From NCBI GenBank assembly GCA_046727855.1, contig JBKPDL010000128.1, positions 1 through 21,965 on the forward strand: DNA of 21,965 nucleotides, written 5' to 3'. The notes beneath the pieces are model-generated. The model did not search any database. It was given only the letters and a program-made list of their open reading frames with translations, and had not been told where the DNA came from. Position 1 is the first letter of the stretch; every line of letters begins with the position of its first letter. This stretch comes from DASPWV01 sp046727855. GTDB lineage: Bacteria > Acidobacteriota > Vicinamibacteria > Vicinamibacterales > UBA2999. This document shows positions 1-7,329 of this stretch, piece after piece. The position numbers and the translations under genes are program-made.

Positions 1-164
1 TCGACACCGAGGTGAACGCCGGTCAAATACTCCGTGCTCTCGTTGGAATCCCACGCTTCGACGTAGGATGCTGCGGTGACGTCTGCCGTCCATGCGCGAC
101 TCTGCGCCAACGCCGGGGCCGCGGCCAGCAGCACGATTGCGACGCCGGCTCTCACGTTCTTCAT
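1..164 (-). CDS. 5' end of an exported protein of unknown function (runs off left edge)
   Basis: Reading the minus strand from the ATG at 164-162 gives an open frame to the window edge. It begins MKNVRAGVAIVLLAAAPALA and continues QSRAWTADVTAASYVEAWDS. The first 20 residues are a textbook Sec signal peptide: Lys and Arg in the n-region, a hydrophobic core, and an ALA cleavage site before Gln. The visible mature part (about 35 residues) has the alternating polar/hydrophobic pattern common in outer-membrane beta-barrels, but it is too short to assign a family. It lies head-to-head with the plus-strand gene that starts inside it. Signal peptide and frame are seen directly; an outer-membrane location is inference. 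The rest of the gene lies outside the window. Confidence 0.7.
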   Translation of the reverse strand, partial: MKNVRAGVAIVLLAAAPALAQSRAWTADVTAASYVEAWDSNESTEYLTGVHLGV

Positions 165-1200
165 TCTGCTGAATTCATTGCTCGCCATCCAACCGGCAGC
201 GGCGCAACGTCTCACCGCCGGCGCTGACCTGCTCTTTTATGGCGACAACACAGAGTTTGCCAATCCGTTCCGCGAGGGCGAAACGCTTCTCGGCACCGCG
301 GGACGCGCGTTTGTGGATCTCGAATTGAGCGACGCCGCCACCTTGCGTGCGGGCCTGTTTGCGAAGGGGCGATACGGCGCCCATGAGTTCGTGGAAGAAG
401 TCGAACCGGTCATTGCGCTCATCTTGCGGCGCGGCACATCGCGATTTCTGTTTGGCTCACTAGATACCGCGACGTTCGACCATCGTATACGCGGGGCGGA
501 CGAAGATACACCGCATGGCCTCCTCCCACCGTTACAGCGCGAGACGCTTACCTTCGAGCGCGCCCACGAAATGGGCTTGCAGTGGCGTGTTGAATCACCG
601 CGCCTGGATCACGATGTGTGGATCAACTGGCAGCGCCTCAACACGGCGTTACACCGCGAACGCTTTGATGCCGGGGTCCGATCGCGGGTTGCAATAACCG
701 CATCGCTCGCGCTACATGGACAATGGCATGTCGTCCACGAGGGTGGGCAACAGTTTGCGAGCGGTCCGGTCCGCGACAGCCACGCGGCGGCCGCAGGCGT
801 CGAGTGGCGACACGTGCTCGGCGGCTCTCGCCTTGTGATTGATGGGCACATCGTGGCCACACGCTACGTCCCGGATCGGGAGCGTCTCGACGCCAGCGAA
901 AACGGTGTCGGCGGATTCGCACGAGCCGCGGTCGAACACGGACCCTGGCGTGCTCATGCCATTGGCTGGCGTAGCCGCGATACGCTCAAGGACGAAGGCG
1001 ATCCGAATTATCTGATGCTCCGCCGCGACGGTACGTGGTTCGGCAAGGTTCGCGATTACGGCGAGGTGGGTCTGACACGCCACTTCACGCCCGCCCCGAC
1101 TGTGCAATTTGATGCATCGCTCCGCCTGCATCGCGTTGAATCGCACTACGAATATTCTTACCGGCTGGCCGCCCGCATACGATTACGACACACTCGATGA
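76..1200 (+). CDS. Putative outer-membrane beta-barrel protein, unknown family
   Basis: An open frame of 374 codons from a GTG at 76. Residues 25-43 are hydrophobic and end in PAAA before QRLTAGADLLFY, which looks like a signal peptide with cleavage near residue 43. The mature part is rich in alternating polar/hydrophobic stretches separated by Gly/Asp/Asn turns and has no cytoplasmic catalytic motif I recognise, which suggests an outer-membrane barrel or porin-like protein. The start is uncertain. GTG 76 overlaps the divergent exported gene by 89 bp. The only downstream candidate before the mature sequence is TTG 178, which would leave an 11-residue leader with no positive charge. An AGGA at 65-68 supports GTG 76 weakly. 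The stop is 18 bp before nadE, so the two could be co-transcribed. Function unknown. Confidence 0.6.
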   Translation: MTSAVHARLCANAGAAASSTIATPALTFFILLNSLLAIQPAAAQRLTAGADLLFYGDNTEFANPFREGETLLGTAGRAFVDLELSDAATLRAGLFAKGRYGAHEFVEEVEPVIALILRRGTSRFLFGSLDTATFDHRIRGADEDTPHGLLPPLQRETLTFERAHEMGLQWRVESPRLDHDVWINWQRLNTALHRERFDAGVRSRVAITASLALHGQWHVVHEGGQQFASGPVRDSHAAAAGVEWRHVLGGSRLVIDGHIVATRYVPDRERLDASENGVGGFARAAVEHGPWRAHAIGWRSRDTLKDEGDPNYLMLRRDGTWFGKVRDYGEVGLTRHFTPAPTVQFDASLRLHRVESHYEYSYRLAARIRLRHTR

Positions 1201-1218
1201 CGGAGTTAAGCTAGAGAT

Positions 1219-3180
1219 ATGCGTCTTGCCAAGCTCGCCGTGGCGAGCCTCAGCCCCACGGTCGGTGCCGTCCACTCAAATGTTTCGCGCCTGATCGATC
1301 TCGCGCGCGAGATGGCGGATGCCGATGTGACTCTGGCGGCTTTTCCCGAGCAGGCCGTCGGCGGGTATCCGCCGGAAGATTTGGTGCAGTGGCGTGGGTT
1401 TCTCGAAGGGCAACGGACCGAGCTGGAACGTTTCGCCGAACACACCGCTGACACGCCAACGGTATTCGTGATTGGCGCGGCAATCGGCGTCGGCGGCCAG
1501 ATGTTCAATGCCGCGGCGATCCTCCACCGCGGCCGTATTCTCGGGTTCGTGCCGAAAGAGAAACTTCCGACCTATCACGTTTTTTACGAAGCACGGACGT
1601 TCTCGCGCGGAGGCCCCAAACTCGCTCTCGACGCCGGCGGCGTACCGGTCGGCGATTACATCTTCAAATTCGATTTCGGCATTGTCGCGACCGAAGTGTG
1701 CGAAGACGCGTGGTCACCCGACGGCCCGATGCGGCGGCGCTGCTACTCCGGCGCCGAGATTGTCGTCAATGTCTCGTCGTCGCCGTATCGCATGGGCATC
1801 GACAGCACGCGACGCGAGATGCTGGCGACGCGCGCGGCAGACAATCAGACCGTTCTTCTCTACGCCAACGCGGTGGGCGCTCAGGATGGATTGATCTTCG
1901 ATGGCGGCGGTTTGATTTATCAGAACGGGCGGCTGATGTTGGCCGCGCCACGCTTCCGGACGGGATGGTGGTCCGCCGTCGTCGATCTCAACCGCACCGG
2001 GCGGCTGCGGCGCGAAAACACCACGTGGCGCACCGACTGCGAGGATTTCCGCCTGCAGCAGCTCGACGTTCCCGTAATCACCAGCGATGGGGCGACGGCC
2101 CCCCGTGACGCGCTGACCTATCCCGCACCGGAAGGCGGCAGCTTTTTCCTCCCCGCGTCGAGACCTGCCGCGACCGATCCGCGCGACGCCGCGATCGATG
2201 ACCTTTTCGAAGCGCTGGCGCTCGGCGTCAAGAGCTACTTTGAGAAGACTTCCGCGTTCCGATCGCTCGGCATTGCGCTCTCTGGTGGACGCGACTCGAT
2301 ACTGACGCTGCTGGTGGCGTGGCGCGCTGCGCAGTTGATGCGCGAAGACTACGACGGCCGCGACATCGAGGCGGCGGGGAAACTGATCACCGCGTTCTAC
2401 ATGCCAAGCCGGCACTCGCAGCCCGAGACGCGGAGCGCGGCGCACCTGCTCGCCGATGAGCTCGGCGTCGAGCTGCGCGTGGTGCCCATCGACGACGCGT
2501 ACGACCGCGAGCTTCAGGTTACCAGGGAGATGCTCAAGGGCGCCGAGCCGAGCGAGCTGACCAAGCAGAATATCCAGGCACGGCTTCGGGCGCAGCGGAT
2601 GTGGAACTGGGCCAACACCTCGGGCGCGTTGTTTCTACAGACCGGCGATATGAGCGAGAAGGCCGTCGGCTACACGACGATCGGCGGCGATCTCGAGGGC
2701 GCGCTGTCGGTGATTGCCAATGTGCCGAAGACGGTGGTGATTGCGCTGCTCGAGCGTCTCGAGCGTCGCTTTAGATTCCAGGGGATTGCCGCAACGCTTG
2801 CAACCGATCCCGGCCCGGAGCTCGCCGAGGCGCAGACAGCCGAGGCCGAGCTCATGCCGTTTCCGGTGCTCGACGCCTGTCTGCATCTCTACGCGAGCGA
2901 GAAGATGTCGCCGGACGAAATCACGGCGGCCCTCACCGATCTCTTTCCTGATATCACCGAATCGCAGGCGCGTGCGTGGGCAACACGGTTCACCCAGCTC
3001 TTTACGACGTCGATTTACAAGTGGGTGCAGTCGCCGCTCTCGCTCCACGTGGGATCGCTCGATCTGGAGCGCGAGCGGGCGCTGCAGATGCCGGTCGTAC
3101 AGAAGACCGAGTGGACCAAGACGGCGACCGATGCGGTCGAGAAGGTCACGCGCATTTCCGGCGCACGTAAGAAGAAATAA
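1219..3180 (+). CDS. nadE: Glutamine-dependent NAD+ synthetase
   Basis: A 653-residue enzyme that amidates deamido-NAD to NAD+ with ATP, using ammonia released from glutamine; the last step of NAD biosynthesis, cytosolic. The N-terminal half is a nitrilase-type glutaminase with its catalytic triad visible: Glu44 (FPEQAVGGYPPEDL), Lys115 (KEKLPTYHVFYEA) and Cys161 (ATEVCEDAW). The C-terminal half is an ATP pyrophosphatase-type synthetase with the PP-loop SGGRDS at 355-360 and the downstream block TGDMSEKAVGYTTIGGDLEG. The length matches the two-domain bacterial and eukaryotic form rather than the short ammonia-dependent form. The ATG at 1219 places the first beta-strand (LAKLAVASLSP) right at the N-terminus, as usual. 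It follows the barrel gene by 18 bp and is followed in the same frame by a globin remnant. Confidence 0.96.
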   Translation: MRLAKLAVASLSPTVGAVHSNVSRLIDLAREMADADVTLAAFPEQAVGGYPPEDLVQWRGFLEGQRTELERFAEHTADTPTVFVIGAAIGVGGQMFNAAAILHRGRILGFVPKEKLPTYHVFYEARTFSRGGPKLALDAGGVPVGDYIFKFDFGIVATEVCEDAWSPDGPMRRRCYSGAEIVVNVSSSPYRMGIDSTRREMLATRAADNQTVLLYANAVGAQDGLIFDGGGLIYQNGRLMLAAPRFRTGWWSAVVDLNRTGRLRRENTTWRTDCEDFRLQQLDVPVITSDGATAPRDALTYPAPEGGSFFLPASRPAATDPRDAAIDDLFEALALGVKSYFEKTSAFRSLGIALSGGRDSILTLLVAWRAAQLMREDYDGRDIEAAGKLITAFYMPSRHSQPETRSAAHLLADELGVELRVVPIDDAYDRELQVTREMLKGAEPSELTKQNIQARLRAQRMWNWANTSGALFLQTGDMSEKAVGYTTIGGDLEGALSVIANVPKTVVIALLERLERRFRFQGIAATLATDPGPELAEAQTAEAELMPFPVLDACLHLYASEKMSPDEITAALTDLFPDITESQARAWATRFTQLFTTSIYKWVQSPLSLHVGSLDLERERALQMPVVQKTEWTKTATDAVEKVTRISGARKKK

Positions 3181-3432
3181 CGAACGAACATCACGACGCT
3201 GCACGATTCGCTGCGCGAGCTTGGCATGCAGCACGTAGGCTGGGGCGCGCGGCCCGAGCATTACCGCCTTGTGCGCCACGCGCTCGTCACTGCCATCCGC
3301 AAGTCCTCTCCGCAATGGGACGACACGCTCGCGCAACACTAGCGGAGCGCGATCACCGCGATTATCGTTCCGATGCTGCAGAGCGCCGCCGTGCACACCG
3401 TCATCGCCGAGCAGCTCACCGAAGCAGAGTGA
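3181..3432 (+). pseudogene. C-terminal remnant of a single-domain haemoglobin (globin), with amber stop
   Basis: Immediately after the nadE stop, in the same frame, the sequence encodes NITTLHDSLRELGMQHVGWG, then ARPEHYRLVRHALVTAIR, then WDDTLAQH, a TAG at 3340-3342, and RSAITAIIVPMLQSAA to a TGA at 3430. This matches the back half of bacterial single-domain globins and the Vitreoscilla haemoglobin type: the F helix with proximal His (LGMQH) followed by the conserved xHYxxV helix and the H helix. The TAG falls where these globins carry a conserved Trp (TGG to TAG by one base). No start codon, E helix or N-terminal helices are present, because the sequence upstream is nadE. I read it as a truncated, decaying gene. 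The family match is from memory of globin sequences, not a search. Confidence 0.72.
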
Positions 3433-3448
3433 CATCTGCCTGCCGGAT

Positions 3449-3473
3449 GAGCGAGGCCAGTTAACGCCCGCTC
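3449..3473. terminator. Bulged hairpin between convergent globin remnant and permease
   Basis: GAGCG-A-GGC (3449-3457) can pair with GCC-CGCTC (3466-3473) around an 8-nt loop, with one bulged A. It lies directly after the permease stop on the minus strand and after the globin remnant on the plus strand, where a bidirectional terminator would be expected. There is no T-tract on either side, so intrinsic termination is uncertain. Confidence 0.3.
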
Positions 3474-4988
3474 TTACGCGTCGGCCTGACGAGTCTTAGT
3501 GAGCAGCCGGCGGCGAGCGAAACTGTGGCGATAGCTGTAGGCCGCGTAAATCACCAGGCCCATCACCATCCAGATGATCAACCGCCGCCATGTCGCGCTC
3601 GAGAGGCCTGCCATCAAGGCAAACGACGCGAGCGCTGAAAGCGCAGGTATCCAGGGCACGCCCGGTGTGCGGAACGGGCGCTCGAGGTCTGGCTGCGTGC
3701 GACGCAGCACTATCACGCCCACGGCCACCACCACGAATGCGAAGAGCGTCCCGATGCTCACCAGTTCGCCGAGAACGCTGATTGGCGTAAACCCGGACGC
3801 GAACGCGACGATGAGACCGGTAATGATGGTGGTGACGTGGGGAGTGTGAAATCGCGGATGAATGGCGCTCGCCCATCGCGGCAGCAGGCCGTCCTGCGCC
3901 ATCGACATGAAGATGCGTGGCTGCGCAACCATCTGGACGATGATCGTCGACGAGAGTCCGGCGATGGCGCCTAACTTCACGATCAGCGGCATGAGGCCGA
4001 CGACGGTCTCCCACGCGCTTCCGGAAGCGCGTACGCGCGCGGCATCCACGGCCAGCGCCATGGGCGCGGGCACGCCCAGTTGCTGATACGGGACGAGTCC
4101 CACCATCACCCCGGACACGAGCACGTAGAGCCCGGTGCAGATGACAAGCGACGCGAAAATGCCGCGCGGCAGATCGCGTTGCGGGTTGCGTGCTTCCTGC
4201 GCGGCGGTCGAGACCGCGTCGAAGCCGATGTACGCGAAGAAGATCACCCCCGCTCCGCGTAACACGCCGCTCCATCCGAAGTCGCCAAATTGGCCGGTGT
4301 TCGGCGGCAGCATCGGCCGCCAGTATTCGGGATTCACGAACATGCTCCCGATGCCGATGATCAACAGCACCACGGCGACCTTGATGCCGACAATGACGCC
4401 GTTGACGCGCGCCGATTCTTCAATCCCGGTGACGAGCAGGATGGTCACGGCGATCGAGATCAAAATGGCCGGCAGATTGAGAATGGCGCTCGCCGCGGAC
4501 CCGTCCGCGAGCACGACGGGCGTGCCAGGCGCGGCGCTCAACAACGGCGGGAAGCGGATGCCGACGTCGGCGAGCAGGCTCACGGCGTACCCCGACCATC
4601 CCACGGCGACCGTTGCCGCTCCGAGTGCGTACTCGAGGATGAGATCCCAGCCGATGATCCAGGCGACGAACTCGCCGAGCGTGGCGTAGCTGTAGGTGTA
4701 GGCGGAGCCCGCCACCGGCACCGTGGAGGCAAACTCGGCGTAGCACAACGCGGCGAGCGCACTCACGATTCCCGCCACGACCATCGACAGCACGATCGCC
4801 GGACCGGCATGCATGGCGGCGGCTTGTCCGGTGAGGACGAAAATGCCGGTGCCGATGATTGCGCCGATCCCGAGCATGGTGAGATCCACGGGCCCAAGCA
4901 CGCGGCGCAAACCGGCGCTGTTGTTGGCGCCAACCTCGGCGCCTGCGCCGGCGGGGCTGCCGATCGATTTGGTAATGAAGAGCGACAC
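3474..4988 (-). CDS. APC-superfamily amino-acid permease (YfnA/CAT-like)
   Basis: A 504-residue inner-membrane transporter with about a dozen hydrophobic helices. Residues 40-51 carry the broken TM1 signature GIGAIIGTGIFVLTG that binds the substrate amine and carboxyl in LeuT-fold permeases. TM6 carries the matching FFAYIGFDAVSTAAQE, followed by the loop RNPQRDLPRGI. Together these place it with cationic or neutral amino-acid permeases of the APC family; the substrate cannot be read from sequence. The frame stays open well upstream, but GTG 4988 is the likely start because GGAGG (4996-5000 on the minus strand) sits 7 nt before it and the upstream residues are not membrane-like. It is divergent from the winged-helix regulator with a 79-bp gap, so it may share control with it. 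Confidence 0.9.
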   Translation of the reverse strand: MSLFITKSIGSPAGAGAEVGANNSAGLRRVLGPVDLTMLGIGAIIGTGIFVLTGQAAAMHAGPAIVLSMVVAGIVSALAALCYAEFASTVPVAGSAYTYSYATLGEFVAWIIGWDLILEYALGAATVAVGWSGYAVSLLADVGIRFPPLLSAAPGTPVVLADGSAASAILNLPAILISIAVTILLVTGIEESARVNGVIVGIKVAVVLLIIGIGSMFVNPEYWRPMLPPNTGQFGDFGWSGVLRGAGVIFFAYIGFDAVSTAAQEARNPQRDLPRGIFASLVICTGLYVLVSGVMVGLVPYQQLGVPAPMALAVDAARVRASGSAWETVVGLMPLIVKLGAIAGLSSTIIVQMVAQPRIFMSMAQDGLLPRWASAIHPRFHTPHVTTIITGLIVAFASGFTPISVLGELVSIGTLFAFVVVAVGVIVLRRTQPDLERPFRTPGVPWIPALSALASFALMAGLSSATWRRLIIWMVMGLVIYAAYSYRHSFARRRLLTKTRQADA

Positions 4989-4995
4989 GAGCGCA

Positions 4996-5000
4996 CCTCC
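4996..5000 (-). promoter_or_regulatory. Ribosome binding site fixing the permease start
   Basis: The minus strand reads GGGAGGTGCGCTC before GTG 4988. GGAGG is complementary to the 16S rRNA tail at a 7-nt spacing and decides this start over the upstream in-frame extension. Confidence 0.7.
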
Positions 5001-5006
5001 CGTGGC

Positions 5007-5012
5007 TACAAT
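5007..5012 (+). promoter_or_regulatory. Possible -10 box (TACAAT) for the winged-helix regulator gene
   Basis: TACAAT differs from TATAAT by one base and lies in the only intergenic space available to drive the gene starting at 5068. No good -35 hexamer is visible 16-18 bp upstream. If used, transcription would start near 5019, upstream of the 11-bp-spaced direct repeats. Tentative. Confidence 0.25.
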
Positions 5013-5035
5013 TGAGTCCACGGGCGCAGGCCACG

Positions 5036-5054
5036 TCCTGAAGGTTTCCTGAAG
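5036..5054 (+). promoter_or_regulatory. Two direct repeats TCCTGAAG with 11-bp period; candidate OmpR-type operator
   Basis: TCCTGAAG occurs at 5036-5043 and exactly again at 5047-5054, one helical turn apart, 13 bp before the putative start of a gene encoding an OmpR/PhoB-type winged helix. Such proteins typically bind two tandem half-sites with 10-11-bp spacing on one face of DNA (the PhoB box is the classic case). The repeats are seen directly; binding and autoregulation are inferences. Confidence 0.4.
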
Positions 5055-5067
5055 AAAGGCGGAAGTT

Positions 5068-7329
5068 CTGCGGGTTTCGTTCGGTCCTTTCCAGTTCGAC
5101 GCCGAGAACGGGCTGTGGCGGGCGGGCGTCGAGGTGCCGTTGCCGCCGCGCGCGCTCGGCGTTCTCGCCGCGCTCGTGGCCGACGCCGGGTCGGTCGTCT
5201 CGAAGCAGGCGCTGCTCGACGCGTCGTGGAAGGACACGTTCGTTACGGAAGCGTCGCTGCTCGAGGTGATTCGCCTGCTGCGCGAAGCGCTCGGCGACGA
5301 TCGCGCCAAGCCGCAGTACATCCAGACGGTCCACCGCCGCGGCTATCGCTTCGTCGCTCGCGTCGAGCTGGTGAACGGACCTCCGTCCCTGCTAGCGACC
5401 TCCGTCCCGGCCAGCGACCTCCGTCCCGTTCGGCAACCTCCGTCCCCGCCAGCGACCTCCGTCCCGCCTGCCGGGGACGGAGGTCGCTCGGAGGGACGGA
5501 GGTCGCTAGCGGGGACGGAGGTCCCTGGCGGGGACGCAGGTCCGGAAGCAGCGAGCGAGCTCGCCTGGTGGCAGCGTCCAGAATGGCGACCACTGGTTGT
5601 CGCCGCTGCCGCTGCCGTCGCCGCCACTGTTTGCGCCGCGATCGTGTTTGCACTCTTTGGCCAGCGCCCCGCCGAGCCACGGCCGACGATGAGGTTCACG
5701 ATCGCGCTGCCGCAAGACACCGCGATCGATCCACTGCGCGGTGCAGTGGCGGTCTCGCTCGACGGCACGCGGATGGTGTACGTCGCCGCGCACGAAGGCC
5801 GTCCGCGACTCTTTCTTCGCACCATCGATCGCGACACACCAGAGCCCGTCGACGGATCCGACGGCGCGGCCGATCCGTTCTTTTCACCCGACGGACAGTG
5901 GATTGGATTTTTCGCGCACGGCAGCCTCAAGAAGCTGCGCGTCGAGGGTGGAGCGCCGGTGGTGCTGTGTGCCGCGCACGCCGGCGCGGGCGCCAGCTGG
6001 GGGCGCGACGGGACGATCGTCTTTGGCGGCGGCCCGGGCGGAGGACTCGCGCGGGTGTCGCAGGAAGGCGGTGAGCCCGTGGTGCTCGCGGCGCCGATCG
6101 CAGGCTCGCGCGAGGTCAGCTACGGGTACCCGGACGTGCTGCCAGACGGCGGCCGCGTGGTGTTCACGCGCGTCAGTCTGGCCGACACGGCTGTCGCCGT
6201 CCTTGATCTGGCGTCGGGTCGGCGGCACACAATCGTCGAAGCCGCCGCCTTCGGCCGCTACTCGCCCACCGGGCATCTCGTCTTCGAGCGGCGAGGCCGG
6301 CTCGAAGCCGCCGCGTTTTCGCTCGCCGAGCTGAGGCTGACGTCCGCGCCTCGACCGATTCTCCGTGGCCTTGCCACGGCGGATGCGACACTCGCCGGAC
6401 CGCGCTACGCCTTCTCACGAACCGGCTCTCTCATCTACGTGCCTGGCGCGTCGAACGACATCGATGAACGGCTGCACTGGATGGACGCCGAAGGCCGGCT
6501 CGACCCATTGCCTCTCCCGCCGGCGCCGATCGGCACGCTCGACGTCACGCCAAACCTCCGGCGTCTCGCGCTGGCCGTCGAAGGCGACCGCGGACAGGAT
6601 CTCTGGGTCGGCGATCTCGAACGGGGCGCGCTCAGCCGTCTGTCGTTCGACGGACGAAGCACCAATCCCACGTGGCGTCCCGACGGGCTCGAGATCGCGT
6701 TCGCCTACAGCAAGGCGGGTCCCTTTAACTTGTTCGTCCGTCCAGCGGACGTTGACGGCACGCCGCAGCCGCTGCTGGAAAGTTCTTTCAATCAATTCCC
6801 GACGTCGTGGTCCACTGACGGTCATTTCCTCGCGTTCACCGAAGTGCATCCGCTCACGGGTGCCGATATCTGGCTGCTCGATCTGCGAACGCGTGAGCGA
6901 CGACAGGTCGTGCGGACACTCTTCGACGAATCACACGCGCGCTTCTCGCCGGATGGCCGCTGGCTCGCATACATGTCGAACGAGTCGGGACGCTGGGATG
7001 TGTTCGTGCGTTCCGTGGATGGCGCTCGGCCGCGCGTTCAGGTGTCGACGAGCGGCGGCGCGTGGCCGTCGTGGTCGGTGGACGGACGGACGTTGTACTT
7101 CGGCGTCGGTGGACATGCCGAAGCCGCTGCCGTACAAACGACGCCCACGCTCCACGTGTCCGCACCCCTGCGTATCTCGACTCGAGAGGATCTGCAGCTG
7201 GCCGGAACTCGTGGCGATCTCAATCGCGTCCTCGTCCGCCAGGGCGGCGCCGTTCCGAGCCGGCGTGAGCTGCGCGTCGTCCTCGAATGGTTCTCTGAGC
7301 TCACGCGTCTGGTGCGCCAGCCCGCGTGA
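5068..7329 (+). CDS. Membrane one-component regulator: OmpR-type winged helix + TM + TolB/PD40 beta-propeller
   Basis: About 753 residues. Residues 5-95 form a Trans_reg_C winged helix: FGPFQFDAENGLWR opening strands, PLPPRALGVLAALV, then VVSKQALLDASW, and the recognition helix/wing EASLLEVIRLLREALGDD and IQTVHRRGYRF. A low-complexity linker (104-158) is made of a 19-bp repeat array. A single TM segment lies at about 175-198, followed by a propeller with recurring SPDG blades (FFSPDGQWIGFF, RFSPDGRWLAYMS). The architecture resembles ToxR/CadC-like regulators that sense in the periplasm and bind DNA in the cytoplasm. The first ATG/GTG in frame (GTG 5134) would delete the first strands of the DNA-binding domain, and the frame is closed by TGA at 5050. 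CTG 5068, preceded by AAAGGCGG, is therefore the best start. The gene overlaps the methyltransferase gene by 4 bp. The signal sensed is unknown. Confidence 0.8.
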   Translation: MRVSFGPFQFDAENGLWRAGVEVPLPPRALGVLAALVADAGSVVSKQALLDASWKDTFVTEASLLEVIRLLREALGDDRAKPQYIQTVHRRGYRFVARVELVNGPPSLLATSVPASDLRPVRQPPSPPATSVPPAGDGGRSEGRRSLAGTEVPGGDAGPEAASELAWWQRPEWRPLVVAAAAAVAATVCAAIVFALFGQRPAEPRPTMRFTIALPQDTAIDPLRGAVAVSLDGTRMVYVAAHEGRPRLFLRTIDRDTPEPVDGSDGAADPFFSPDGQWIGFFAHGSLKKLRVEGGAPVVLCAAHAGAGASWGRDGTIVFGGGPGGGLARVSQEGGEPVVLAAPIAGSREVSYGYPDVLPDGGRVVFTRVSLADTAVAVLDLASGRRHTIVEAAAFGRYSPTGHLVFERRGRLEAAAFSLAELRLTSAPRPILRGLATADATLAGPRYAFSRTGSLIYVPGASNDIDERLHWMDAEGRLDPLPLPPAPIGTLDVTPNLRRLALAVEGDRGQDLWVGDLERGALSRLSFDGRSTNPTWRPDGLEIAFAYSKAGPFNLFVRPADVDGTPQPLLESSFNQFPTSWSTDGHFLAFTEVHPLTGADIWLLDLRTRERRQVVRTLFDESHARFSPDGRWLAYMSNESGRWDVFVRSVDGARPRVQVSTSGGAWPSWSVDGRTLYFGVGGHAEAAAVQTTPTLHVSAPLRISTREDLQLAGTRGDLNRVLVRQGGAVPSRRELRVVLEWFSELTRLVRQPA
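5378..5542. repeat. Inverted array of 19-bp repeats (5 forward, 4 reverse) within a coding region
   Basis: The 12-bp core GACCTCCGTCCC begins at 5378, 5397, 5416, 5435 (AACC variant) and 5454, exactly every 19 bp. Its reverse complement GGGACGGAGGTC begins at 5474, 5493, 5512 and 5531 (one change), again every 19 bp. The 7-nt spacers vary around GGCCAGC in the left arm and GCTAGCG in the right. The centre is 5466-5473, so the two arms can fold into one long hairpin. The whole array is translated as the linker of the winged-helix regulator. Because 19 is not a multiple of 3, the core is read in all three frames (for example TSVPASDLRP in one arm and RRSLAGTEV in the other) without creating a stop. 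Confidence 0.93.

Noticed and set aside
4989..5321. N-terminal extension of the permease by 111 codons
   Set aside because: The extension is Ser/Arg-rich, lies antisense to the winged-helix domain, and a good ribosome binding site precedes GTG 4988.
5378..5542. CRISPR array
   Set aside because: Repeats are 12 bp with 7-nt spacers, appear in both orientations, and lie inside a coding frame; no cas genes.
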